The notes below the pieces were generated by a model. The model searched no databases. It saw nothing but the letters and a program-made list of their open reading frames with translations, and had not been told where the DNA came from. Positions 26,642-35,089 of a stretch of DNA of 50,231 bases are shown in pieces. Every line of letters begins with the position of its first letter. Positions within the stretch are counted from its first letter, which is position 1. This DNA is from Cryomorphaceae bacterium ASP10-05a (GTDB lineage Bacteria > Bacteroidota > Bacteroidia > Flavobacteriales_D > Sanyastnellaceae): assembly GCA_000981645.1 (NCBI GenBank), contig LAQC01000033.1:11032-61262 (forward strand), written 5' to 3'. Position numbers and translations under genes: made by a program.

Positions 26642-28039
26642 ATGAATTGGCGTGCTATATTTTCTGATATCCGGTTTTGGATTTGCATAGGTTTCGCTCT
26701 GAGGCTTATTACTATAGACGCTCCTATTTTTGATTCTCATAACTGGAGACAAGCAGACGGTTATGCTGTAGCTAGAAACTTTTTAGAGGAAGACTACAAT
26801 ATCTTTAAGCGAAGAGTGGATAATCGAGGTGGCGGAACGGGGATCACTCCTAGCGAGTTTCCGCTGATAAACTATATCACTTATTTATTTTATTTGGTTA
26901 CTGGAGTCCAATGGTGGCCGGGAAGATTAATAAATCTAACAGTAACTTCTCTAGGGATTTTCTCCTTTCACCAAATTATAAAAGCGAGGTGGAGCAAACG
27001 ATTAGCGCTATACAGCTCGGTTATTTTACTTTTTTCTATCTGGTTCAGTTTTGGGAGGAAATTTATGCCCGACACCTTTAGCGCTTCTATTCTTCTCACT
27101 GGGATAGGGTTACAGGTAAACTATTTAAAAAAACAGAAACCCGCAACCCTAGTACTGTCGGTTATTCTAATTAGTATAGGCCTGCTCACCAAGATTACGA
27201 GCTTTCCCCTTTTATCATTTTCCGCATTCTTTCTGCTAGACCAGAAAGAGCCTATTCGATTAAAAAAGAATATTTTCATCGGTTTAGTCATCGCTATTAT
27301 CCCAGTGGTGCTCTGGTACTTCTACTGGAACCCTAAAGTGGCTAATTTATATGCCTATGGGCAGATATTAATTCAAACTGATATTATGGCACAGATGGAT
27401 TCTTTATTTCTCCATTCCGGAAGAGTGTTAAAGAGGTTCTATCAGGATGCTTTTTATTATATCGGATTTCTGTTTTTTATACTCGGTGTATTCATTTCAA
27501 TAAAAGAAAAAAAATCGCTTTTCAAAACCCTCTTGATCGTATCTACCTCTGTGGTTTACGTTCTATTCGCAGGGTTTAAGTTTGCCGAACATACTTATTA
27601 CATTATTCCTTTAGTCCCTTTCATGGCCTTAGGAGCAGCTTATGGACTCACTTCCCTTAACTCTTCCAGGGTAAGCATCTTTATTCTCTGTCTTATCGTT
27701 ACAGAATCTTTTTCTAATCAAGTTTCTGATGTCTATTTGGCTAAACCGAAGAGTGAATTTCTAACGCTAGAAAAGTTTGTAGATAAACATTTATCTCCAG
27801 AGACATTGGTAGCTACCAATAGTGGTATGAATACGAACATGCTCTACTTTTCTCATAGAAAAGGATGGGCGCTGAACAACTCGGATTTTGGTAACGAGCA
27901 ATACATGCGCATCATTGGAGAAGATAGCTGTGAATATATTCTTTGGTATAAGAAAAACGGAACTCTAGATGAAATACAGCCTGAATTCCAAGTAATTTCA
28001 GAAAACGAGAATTTCTATGTTCTCCGATTAGTGAACTAA
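26642..28039 (+). CDS. GT39/ArnT-like membrane glycosyltransferase
   Basis: A 465-residue GT-C fold protein with about ten hydrophobic segments. The first periplasmic loop has DAPIFDSHNWRQADGYAVARN, holding the catalytic acidic residue region of the PMT/ArnT superfamily. Such enzymes use polyprenyl-phosphate-linked sugars, like the product of a GT2 of the kind encoded at 8.6 kb, to glycosylate lipids or proteins on the periplasmic face. It lies 24 bp after the sigma/anti-sigma pair on the same strand and ends 4 bp from a convergent acyltransferase gene. The acceptor is unknown. Confidence 0.8.
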   Translation: MNWRAIFSDIRFWICIGFALRLITIDAPIFDSHNWRQADGYAVARNFLEEDYNIFKRRVDNRGGGTGITPSEFPLINYITYLFYLVTGVQWWPGRLINLTVTSLGIFSFHQIIKARWSKRLALYSSVILLFSIWFSFGRKFMPDTFSASILLTGIGLQVNYLKKQKPATLVLSVILISIGLLTKITSFPLLSFSAFFLLDQKEPIRLKKNIFIGLVIAIIPVVLWYFYWNPKVANLYAYGQILIQTDIMAQMDSLFLHSGRVLKRFYQDAFYYIGFLFFILGVFISIKEKKSLFKTLLIVSTSVVYVLFAGFKFAEHTYYIIPLVPFMALGAAYGLTSLNSSRVSIFILCLIVTESFSNQVSDVYLAKPKSEFLTLEKFVDKHLSPETLVATNSGMNTNMLYFSHRKGWALNNSDFGNEQYMRIIGEDSCEYILWYKKNGTLDEIQPEFQVISENENFYVLRLVN

Positions 28040-28043
28040 AACC

Positions 28044-29237
28044 CTAGAATATACTCTGCTCCTTTTCTGCTGTAGCTTCTTTCCAGTTCTGCACTGGGAA
28101 AGCATACATCTGTAGCAACACCTCTCTAGCCATTTTTTGAAACCCTTCTCTTGGTAATTTTAATTTCTTCCTTATCACCACAAGCTTTAACACCGCTTGA
28201 GTCATATATCTCCTAAAAACTATTCGCTGTATTGGGTTATATTCATTACTAAATTCTCTACCGCCATGTAATAAATCATAAGCCATAAAATTAGTAGGCC
28301 ATAATTTAAAATGCTTGTGCATTTCTCGGTCTATATGAGCTGCCAGTTCTTTGATCTTATCGTTTTTATTATCGATTTTCTTTAGATCATGAATTTTTTC
28401 GGTAATAGGCGGGCATACCGTAATATTCACTTTTCCTTTATGTCCTTTTAATCCTACCGTCATAGATTTATAGTCTTCTAATGGATGCTTATCATAGCTT
28501 CCATTTAGACGTTTAGAAATAATTTCAGCGGCTTTCATGACATCGCATGGGTCATTCTCATAAGAAACCACCATGGGTCTTATGTTCAACCTTAGTAGAC
28601 TTTTTTCTATAGACTCTTCTCCACTTAAAGTTAACATTTTAAGTAATCCGTTGGCTGTTCTATCGTCTCCATCTTTGCTACGCCCCTCTTTATGAGCTAT
28701 CCAAATAGAGATATTATCTTCCTCTATCGTCTTTCTTATATAATTAGATAAACGCTGACTAGCTGGGAGTAAATCTCTAGGATTAATATCCCTGTTTACT
28801 ATGAAGTTCTTATTTAGCCTTACTATATCACGGATAATAGAATTTTGGAGAAGATTACTTCCGATGGCTATCTGCGTGGTATTGTACCCTTTTTCTAGGA
28901 GACTCACATTTAAAAGTGCGCTATCCAAAATAATATCTCGATGATTTGAGAGAAAAAGATAAGCATTGTCTTTTTCTAATTCATTCATATTGGTAAACGT
29001 GAGACCTGAGGTAGTTTTCTGCGCTACTTCCTTAAAGCAAGGGCCAGTAATCTCTGCTTGAAATTGTTTTACCGTTTTAATCTCACTCGTCATCTCCAAA
29101 ATATCCACTCTAGAGAGAGAAGGATAGATATAAGCCATTACGTCATAAAGCAGAGGTTCCTCGAGTATTCGTTGGATAGCAGCCTCCACTTCATCATCCC
29201 TAAACGGTCTTATATCTTCGAAATCGTATATATCCAT
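28044..29237 (-). CDS. Acyltransferase of the glycerol-3-phosphate/1-acyl-G3P (PlsC-like) family
   Basis: A 397-residue protein with the HX4D acyltransferase motif in LFLSNHRDIILD (about residues 134-145). The second block is about 30 residues after this. VNRDINPRD and IWIAHKEGRSKDGDD carry the acyl-acceptor binding features (block III E-G-R). It presumably transfers acyl chains to glycerophosphate or a related lipid at the inner-membrane surface. It is longer than the usual 240-residue PlsC, with a C-terminal extension of unknown role. Start codon ATG, with 91 bp to the divergent helicase gene. Confidence 0.82.
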   Translation of the reverse strand: MDIYDFEDIRPFRDDEVEAAIQRILEEPLLYDVMAYIYPSLSRVDILEMTSEIKTVKQFQAEITGPCFKEVAQKTTSGLTFTNMNELEKDNAYLFLSNHRDIILDSALLNVSLLEKGYNTTQIAIGSNLLQNSIIRDIVRLNKNFIVNRDINPRDLLPASQRLSNYIRKTIEEDNISIWIAHKEGRSKDGDDRTANGLLKMLTLSGEESIEKSLLRLNIRPMVVSYENDPCDVMKAAEIISKRLNGSYDKHPLEDYKSMTVGLKGHKGKVNITVCPPITEKIHDLKKIDNKNDKIKELAAHIDREMHKHFKLWPTNFMAYDLLHGGREFSNEYNPIQRIVFRRYMTQAVLKLVVIRKKLKLPREGFQKMAREVLLQMYAFPVQNWKEATAEKEQSIF

Positions 29238-29294
29238 GCGTTAACGAAGATAGTAATAACTTCATAAGTACGCTGAGTTCAATAGAGGATTAGT

Positions 29295-29302
29295 TAATTT
29301 TG
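29295..29302 (+). promoter_or_regulatory. -7 box of the DEAD-box helicase gene, fused to GCGTTGCAA
   Basis: TAATTTTG matches TAnnTTTG and shares its last G with the 9-mer GCGTTGCAA (29302-29310). The 18 nt at 29294-29311 match 10199-10216 except for one central base. The leader is about 20 nt. Confidence 0.6.
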
Positions 29303-29328
29303 CGTTGCAATAATTAGCTCAATCTATT

Positions 29329-30624
29329 TTGACTTTCGAAGAACTAAAAATAACGCGACAATTCCTGAATGCCCTAGAAGATCTGGGAATAGAAGAACCG
29401 ACTGAAATCCAAAAGCTGTCTATTCCTAGAGTTAGCTCTGGACAAGACATGATAGGCATAGCTCCTACTGGAACAGGGAAAACAGCTGCTTATATGCTGC
29501 CTCTGCTCCAAAAAATAAAATATGCGGCAGGTGATTCTCCCCGCTTACTCATCCTAGCACCTACTAAAGAATTAATAGTTCAGCTGGTTTACCAATGTGC
29601 TGAATTGGCAGAGTACACAGATATTAGAGTCTTGGGATTATACGGAGGAATAGGACCTAAAACTCAGATAGAAGAGATAGAAAAAGGGGTAGATATCATT
29701 ATAGCTACTCCTGGTAGATTAATGGAAATTTACCTGAAAGGAAAATTAAACGTCAAGAAAATTAAACATCTAGTTCTGGATGAAGCAGATAGAATGATGG
29801 ACATGGGCTTCTTGCACCAAATATTAAGAATTCTAGAGATTATTCCAAGAAAACGCCAGAACCTCTTGTTTTCTGCCACTTTCCCTGCTAAAGTAAAAGA
29901 GCTAAGTGATGACTTTCTAGAGTTTCCTCAATACATAGAGGCAGAACCTCAAGCTACCACGGCATTTACTATTAGTCAATATTACTATGAGTCTATAAAC
30001 TTTAAAACCAAACTAAATCTGCTGCTTCATCTCCTGCAGGATGAATCTTTGGATAGAGTCATAGTGTTTTGCAAAACCAAGGAATACGCTAATAATGTAT
30101 CCCGATTTTTAGATAGAAAAGAAGTAGGAAGTGTAAGAGTAATCCATAGCAATAAGGGTCAAAACACTAGAATTAATGCTTTTAAGGAATTTAGGTCAGG
30201 TGAAATTAGAGTTTTGGTAGCCACAGATGTAGCGGCCAGAGGTATAGATGTTTCTAAGGTGAGTCATGTAATTAACTTCTCTGTTCCTAGAAATTACTTC
30301 GATTATGTGCACAGAGTAGGCAGAACGGGAAGAGCTAAAAATGAAGGAGTGGCCTTTACGCTATTAGATGGCTCAGAAAGGTATCATTTAAGACAAATAG
30401 AGCACCTGATTAAAAAAGATATAGAGGAGTTAAAACTCCCTAAAGATCTAGTTATAGAGCCTACTCCAGCAGAAGAGAAGAAGGAAATTCTCATGGAATT
30501 AGATTCTATAAAGAAGAAAAAAGATCCTACATTCCAGGGAGCATTCCACGAGCGTAAAAAGAATTCTGATAAGAAGAAATATCAGAAAAAGCACAAGAAG
30601 AAAAAGAAGGGGATAAATTTCTAG
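29329..30624 (+). CDS. DEAD-box RNA helicase
   Basis: A 431-residue two-domain RNA helicase with all core motifs: Q motif EPTEIQKLSI, motif I APTGTGKTA (45-53), Ia APTKEL, TPGR, II DEAD, III SAT, V ATDVAARGIDV and VI HRVGRTGR. A strongly basic Lys-rich tail (last 30 residues) is typical of RhlE/DeaD-type helicases that bind RNA without specificity. Translation begins at TTG at 29329, because it produces the normal family N terminus and no upstream ATG exists. Likely roles are ribosome assembly or mRNA decay. Confidence 0.94.
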   Translation: MTFEELKITRQFLNALEDLGIEEPTEIQKLSIPRVSSGQDMIGIAPTGTGKTAAYMLPLLQKIKYAAGDSPRLLILAPTKELIVQLVYQCAELAEYTDIRVLGLYGGIGPKTQIEEIEKGVDIIIATPGRLMEIYLKGKLNVKKIKHLVLDEADRMMDMGFLHQILRILEIIPRKRQNLLFSATFPAKVKELSDDFLEFPQYIEAEPQATTAFTISQYYYESINFKTKLNLLLHLLQDESLDRVIVFCKTKEYANNVSRFLDRKEVGSVRVIHSNKGQNTRINAFKEFRSGEIRVLVATDVAARGIDVSKVSHVINFSVPRNYFDYVHRVGRTGRAKNEGVAFTLLDGSERYHLRQIEHLIKKDIEELKLPKDLVIEPTPAEEKKEILMELDSIKKKKDPTFQGAFHERKKNSDKKKYQKKHKKKKKGINF

Positions 30625-30982
30625 GTGTTCCTAGCGATTGGTAGAAAGCTAGCATCTCTGGAGAATGATTCTATTCAAATAATCATAATGAACTTAGGGT
30701 TTACTTTGCTTTGTTGGTGGTTGTAGGGCGTTTTTAATTTTCTTTTCTACCTTATTCATTAATGACTTTTCTTGGATTCTATATACAAACCAAAGTCAGA
30801 CAATCATTGCAGGAAACAAAATCAAATTTATCCCTTTTTTTTATCTTGGGTTTTGAAGCTCATTCTAATTTACTTGGATGTTAAGACCTATTGGTTTTTT
30901 ACTTTACAAAATGTATGTGAATTTTAAACCGAAAATCTGATTTCTCTAAACAAGTTAACTTTGTAAGAAACAATTCTTTATT
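30625..30982. other. Intergenic region upstream of the esterase gene
   Basis: A 358-bp AT-rich non-coding stretch. It ends in a consensus -7 box (30956-30963) for the esterase gene. I saw no terminator hairpin after the helicase, no RNA gene, and only a 12-codon ORF at 30689 that lacks supporting evidence. Confidence 0.55.
30956..30963 (+). promoter_or_regulatory. -7 box of the esterase gene
   Basis: TAACTTTG is an exact TAnnTTTG match, 19 nt before the ATG at 30983. Confidence 0.6.
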
Positions 30983-32113
30983 ATGAAGCAAACTTTATTT
31001 TTCCTATTTGCTATTTCAAGTCTTTTCTGCACAGCGCAGGAAAACATTACATCTTCGTTTATTTACCAAGATAATTTTAGAGATTTTAAGACTTATGTTC
31101 CACAGGCGTATTTAGACAATTCTAACGAAGCCGTTCCTTTGCTTTTAAACCTTCACGGTTATGGTTCAGTAAATTGGCAGCAAGAAATCTACGGAGATTT
31201 TAGACCCATTGCAGATGCTGAAAATTTTATCATTTGTCATCCAAATGGTACGCTCGATCCTGATGGCTCTCTCTATTGGAATGCTGGTTTTGAAAGTACA
31301 ATAGACGATGTTGGGTTTTTATCTGCTTTGATAGATAGTTTAAAAATACTTTACAATATCGATGACGAAAAAGTATTTAGTACAGGAATGTCTAACGGAG
31401 GTTTTATGAGTTTAACTTTAGCTTGTGAGTTACCTAATAAGGTTAAAGCAGTAGCTTCAGTAACAGGATCTATGACAGATTTTCAGATTAACAATTGTAC
31501 CAACACCAATCCTATTCCGATGATGCAGATACATGGAACCAATGACCAAACGGTTTTATATGAAGGTTCAGGAGGTGTAGAAGGAATAGAAAATGTAGTA
31601 GGCTTTTGGGTAAATCATAATGGCTGCGATTCTTTAGCGTTAGAAACCGATGTACTAGATAATGATACAGGAGATAACTCAACAGCTACACGCTACGATT
31701 TCAATCAAAACTGTGGAGATGATGCCTCAGTAGTATTTTACAAAGTAGAAAACGGTGGCCATACTTGGCCTGGTGCCTCTTTTCTAATTCCTGGAGAAGT
31801 TACCAATTTAGATTTTGATGCCTCTGCTGTGATATGGGAATTCTTTTGTCCTGAATCTACTTTTACCGGCATAAATCGTATAACGAATAAACGAGAAGTA
31901 AAAGTTTATCCAAACCCAAGTAATGAGCATTTACAGATTACAATTTCAGATTCTGAAAACCTTGTTAGTATTCAAATATATAGCGAAACAGGAAAATTCG
32001 TTTCAGAACAAACAGAAAGTCATTTTAATATCTCTGAATTAAGTTCAGGGTTCTATTTCTTGAAAATCAAAACAGATGCTGGAATTTACACGAAGAGATT
32101 TGTTAAAGAGTAG
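30983..32113 (+). CDS. T9SS-secreted PHB-depolymerase-like esterase
   Basis: A 376-residue secreted alpha/beta hydrolase. The signal peptide is residues 1-18 (ending CTAQ). The nucleophile is Ser137 in GMSNGG (a GxSxG elbow). The Asp and His are probably in MQIHGTNDQTV and NGGHTWPG, a layout shared with LpqC/feruloyl-esterase/PHB-depolymerase families. The substrate is not known. Residues about 295-376 are a type A T9SS sorting domain (KVYPNPSNEHL, then SGFYFLKIKT and TKRFVKE), so the enzyme is sent to the cell surface or released. The codon pattern looks more T-rich than in neighbouring genes, and it sits between two long intergenic gaps. Confidence 0.88.
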   Translation: MKQTLFFLFAISSLFCTAQENITSSFIYQDNFRDFKTYVPQAYLDNSNEAVPLLLNLHGYGSVNWQQEIYGDFRPIADAENFIICHPNGTLDPDGSLYWNAGFESTIDDVGFLSALIDSLKILYNIDDEKVFSTGMSNGGFMSLTLACELPNKVKAVASVTGSMTDFQINNCTNTNPIPMMQIHGTNDQTVLYEGSGGVEGIENVVGFWVNHNGCDSLALETDVLDNDTGDNSTATRYDFNQNCGDDASVVFYKVENGGHTWPGASFLIPGEVTNLDFDASAVIWEFFCPESTFTGINRITNKREVKVYPNPSNEHLQITISDSENLVSIQIYSETGKFVSEQTESHFNISELSSGFYFLKIKTDAGIYTKRFVKE

Positions 32114-32524
32114 CAAAGAAAAGGAATGCCATAAAATTGGAGTTTCATTTACTGCTGAATTTTAATACCGCAAATCCCCCTCTTATTTTAAACCCGCATA
32201 GCGTAAAAACGGGGAGCAGAAACCTAAAGTAGACCTGTGACCCAAGGCCGAGCGTTGTGCTGAGCGGTATGCTGAGCTCTTGCCGAAAAACTTTTGTAGA
32301 AGTATGCTACAGTTTACAATGATGAACCGAGACCTTACTGTGCCTTTTTAGTGGTTAACTGTTAGGTACATTTATTTATTCTAACGTTTATTGCATAGGT
32401 GAGATTTCGGGTAACTCCATCCTAATGAGAAAATGGCTGACTGAAGAAGTAATCCAAATCGTGTATGATTAGCCTCCCTATTTCTTGAAAATTACTCCTA
32501 CTTTTATCCTTCAATTTGAATTTC
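32114..32524. other. Intergenic region with a possible decayed repeat element
   Basis: This 411-bp gap contains a locally GC-richer block (about 32180-32300) with two imperfect copies of a GCTGAGC-containing unit (TGTGCTGAGCGG then TATGCTGAGCTC). It resembles a worn intergenic repeat rather than a gene. I found no ORF with a proper signal, and no terminator hairpin that I would trust. Confidence 0.45.
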
Positions 32525-34573
32525 ATGAAATTAATTGTTTCCATTCTATTCGTTCTTTTCAGTTTTACATTGCAAAGCCAAAACTCACTTAAAGCCACGC
32601 TCAAATTCCCTGGTGGTGAGGGAGTGAAAAAATTCGAAAAAGCAGAAATAGGGGTCAACCTTCCTACAGAAATAAAAAACCAAGTGGACGCCTTTTTAGG
32701 TGATTCTACAATCGGAATCAACCCTTATGACTCATGGGCTATAGACTTAACTTCTGAGTGGATTTCTCCTTCTGGAAAAACTCAAAAAGTGAATGGATTC
32801 TTCTATCAGGATTACAGAAGAAAAACGGATAAGAAGTGGTCTCCGATTCAAACAGAAAACAACTGGCTACTCAGATGGAGTCCAGATGAAGCAGGAGACT
32901 GGACCATAAAAACCACCTTAAATACCACTGGAAAAAGCTGGGTGAGCCAGCCAATTACTTTCTCCTGTATTGAAGGAGATTCTAAAGGATACCTTACCGT
33001 TAATCCTGCTAAACCTAACGGAAATAAAATGCTCTACCTCGCAGAGTCTGAAGAACCGTTCTTCGCTCTGGGGCATAACATAGCCCATGGAGGTCATGGA
33101 TATGTAAAACCTATTTATGCTGATCACCAAAAACAGTGGCTAACAGAATTAGCTGAATCTAAAGGAAACTTTTGGCGGTTTGAATTCGGAATGAATAACT
33201 ACCTGCCCAGCGGTTATGACTGTAAGAATTATACGGAGAAGCTAGCTCCATTCTGCGACTTAGATGATATTATAGATTTATCGGATAGGTTAGATCTTCA
33301 GTTTATAGCCTTTAGACATCATGTAGAGATGCAGACTGGTCAGTCGTGGGAGAAAGTGAGATGGGATAAAAACGGATACGTTCAGCAGTTAAAACTGCCA
33401 AAAAGAATAGATTACTTCACCTCTCCAGAAGCACTGAAGTGGCAAAAGAATGAACTGAGATATATCATGGCTCGATGGGGTTATTCTAAGTCGTTTAATT
33501 TCTTTGGATACTCTGAATTAGAAGGATGGGTGGGCCCGCTTTCGAGAGAAGAGGGAATCTCGGAAATAGAAGCTTTAGCCATCTTTAATAAATGGTTCTC
33601 TGACCAAAGAAGCTACATAGAAAATGAGCTGGAAATGGATAGAATGCTTTTCGCCAATACGTTTAGCTTGTCTAGACTAAGTGACCAATCTAGAAAGATG
33701 TCTCCTGAACTAAGAGGGCTATACGACACCTTTTCATCCTCAGATATCGTAGGATACCATAGTTACGGAAGAGCTAAAAACACCAACTTAAGAACTGTTC
33801 CTAAATACGCTAAGTATTTTAAAGAACACTGGGACAAACCTACGATTCTAGAAGAGGTAGGACTTAATCTTCCGCACATGTACTGTGCTACAGATAATAA
33901 TTTCATGACCACTATTTGGTCTTCTTCATTTTATGGCGATTTTGGCTGCGGCATGCATTACTGGTGGGACCGTGGTATTCACTATAATAATTTCCAGAAG
34001 CTTTATGAACCTCTCTCTAATTTCATGGCACGCATAGATTACACCAAACCATTCGAGAATTATAATGACTATGATAAATCTATAAAAAGATCTAGAATAG
34101 CTTACTACTCTACCGTTTTCCCTGAGTCGAATGAAGTCTATGGCTACCTCACAGATCCTTCTCACTTCTGGTTAAACATGACTGCAGAAAATGAAAAACT
34201 AGACCAATACCTAAATGATGGGGCTATGAAAAACCCCTGCATGATGACTGATGGTCATGAGTTGGGGAAACCATTGGTTAATGAGAATGCAGGAAATGCC
34301 GAGAATGAAAAAGATGCTTACACCGATAAAGCGAGAGTAACTCCTATGACTGCTGAGAACTATGGCTCCGAAACTATAAAGATAGAAGGACTAGAGAAAG
34401 CTGGATTATTCGGTAAAAAGAAGAGCTACACTATCGAATACTATAACCCTAGAGATCCTTTACTTGAGGTCCTAAAAACAGAAACAATAAAAGCCAAAAG
34501 AAATGGAAGTCTAAAACTGACTTTAGATAAATCTAACTGGCCAGCAGCAGCGTTCTACGTGAAGGAAGAATAA
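32525..34573 (+). CDS. Secreted DUF5060-type glycoside-hydrolase-like protein
   Basis: A 682-residue exported protein (signal peptide 1-19, ending SQN). An N-terminal immunoglobulin-like domain (about 25-150, with FEKAEIGVNLP, FFYQDYRRKT and RWSPDEAGDW) matches the DUF5060 type. A TIM-barrel-like region follows (about 180-500, with FFALGHNIAHGG, FWRFEFGMNNY and GYSELEGWVGP), resembling the DUF4038/GH-clan proteins that often follow DUF5060. The C-terminal part is beta-rich. No sorting domain is visible, so it is probably periplasmic or outer-membrane-bound. The ATG at 32525 gives a proper signal peptide; the TTG at 32516 is out of character. Substrate unknown. Confidence 0.8.
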   Translation: MKLIVSILFVLFSFTLQSQNSLKATLKFPGGEGVKKFEKAEIGVNLPTEIKNQVDAFLGDSTIGINPYDSWAIDLTSEWISPSGKTQKVNGFFYQDYRRKTDKKWSPIQTENNWLLRWSPDEAGDWTIKTTLNTTGKSWVSQPITFSCIEGDSKGYLTVNPAKPNGNKMLYLAESEEPFFALGHNIAHGGHGYVKPIYADHQKQWLTELAESKGNFWRFEFGMNNYLPSGYDCKNYTEKLAPFCDLDDIIDLSDRLDLQFIAFRHHVEMQTGQSWEKVRWDKNGYVQQLKLPKRIDYFTSPEALKWQKNELRYIMARWGYSKSFNFFGYSELEGWVGPLSREEGISEIEALAIFNKWFSDQRSYIENELEMDRMLFANTFSLSRLSDQSRKMSPELRGLYDTFSSSDIVGYHSYGRAKNTNLRTVPKYAKYFKEHWDKPTILEEVGLNLPHMYCATDNNFMTTIWSSSFYGDFGCGMHYWWDRGIHYNNFQKLYEPLSNFMARIDYTKPFENYNDYDKSIKRSRIAYYSTVFPESNEVYGYLTDPSHFWLNMTAENEKLDQYLNDGAMKNPCMMTDGHELGKPLVNENAGNAENEKDAYTDKARVTPMTAENYGSETIKIEGLEKAGLFGKKKSYTIEYYNPRDPLLEVLKTETIKAKRNGSLKLTLDKSNWPAAAFYVKEE

Positions 34574-34574
34574 A

Positions 34575-34964
34575 TTAAGCCCTCTTCTTTTCGTCTATAT
34601 TTTCTACGATTACTATGCGGTCTTCTTCCAATTCCATAAAACCGAATTCATAGTTAAAGAAATAAACATTCCCCTGCTTGGTGGTATAAGAACTGGTGTA
34701 GAAATCAAATCTAAAGCCCGAATCGGTAAGTTGACTTCTGTGCACATTACATGCCCTTTTTTCAGGGTAACGCGCTTTTAAATCTTTTAGAATAAGCCTA
34801 TTCTTTCTGAGATAGTTATTTATTCTTCGAACGATTCCCGCTTTTTCGATATTCAGGGTATTGTTAAACGCATTTCTGCAACTTACATCACAGAACTTTT
34901 TGTCTCTTCTTCCGTTGAGTTTATCTCCACATTCTTGGCAGCTTGTCTCTTCTCTTTTAGGCAT
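34575..34964 (-). CDS. Small zinc-ribbon protein
   Basis: A 129-residue protein with an N-terminal zinc ribbon: CQECG (Cys9/Cys12) and FCDVSC about 15 residues further on, a CxxC plus CxxxC arrangement like short Zn-ribbon families (DUF2116-like). Conserved-looking segments YLRKNRLILKDLKARYP and FRFDFYTSSYTTKQG follow. A nucleic-acid or protein-binding role is possible but unproven. A near-palindromic TTTACGTTGCAATGTAAA lies 14 nt before the ATG. Confidence 0.75.
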   Translation of the reverse strand: MPKREETSCQECGDKLNGRRDKKFCDVSCRNAFNNTLNIEKAGIVRRINNYLRKNRLILKDLKARYPEKRACNVHRSQLTDSGFRFDFYTSSYTTKQGNVYFFNYEFGFMELEEDRIVIVENIDEKKRA

Positions 34965-34977
34965 TGTCTGAATTAGA

Positions 34978-34995
34978 TTTACGTTGCAATGTAAA
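34978..34995. repeat. Near-palindrome TTTACGTTGCAATGTAAA upstream of the zinc-ribbon gene
   Basis: An 18-nt imperfect inverted repeat with arms TTTAC and GTAAA around GTTGCAAT, with one asymmetric pair. It is a variant of the GCGTTGCAA motif (here ACGTTGCAA) at a plausible operator position. Confidence 0.5.
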
Positions 34996-35089
34996 AATTC
35001 TCTGTCTAAACCTACTTTTTTTGCTGCACTAGATATTCACATACTCAGATAGGAATATTCCACCTACTTCTTTTTCTTACCAAAGAGAA

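Noticed and set aside
30689-30727. A 12-codon ORF in the gap before the esterase gene
   Set aside because: It is too short, has no ribosome-binding or conservation support, and the region is otherwise non-coding.
32340-32400. Possible integron attC site (GTTAGGT and nearby CTAACG)
   Set aside because: The conserved core sequences are in the wrong order and orientation, and there is no integrase gene or cassette array.
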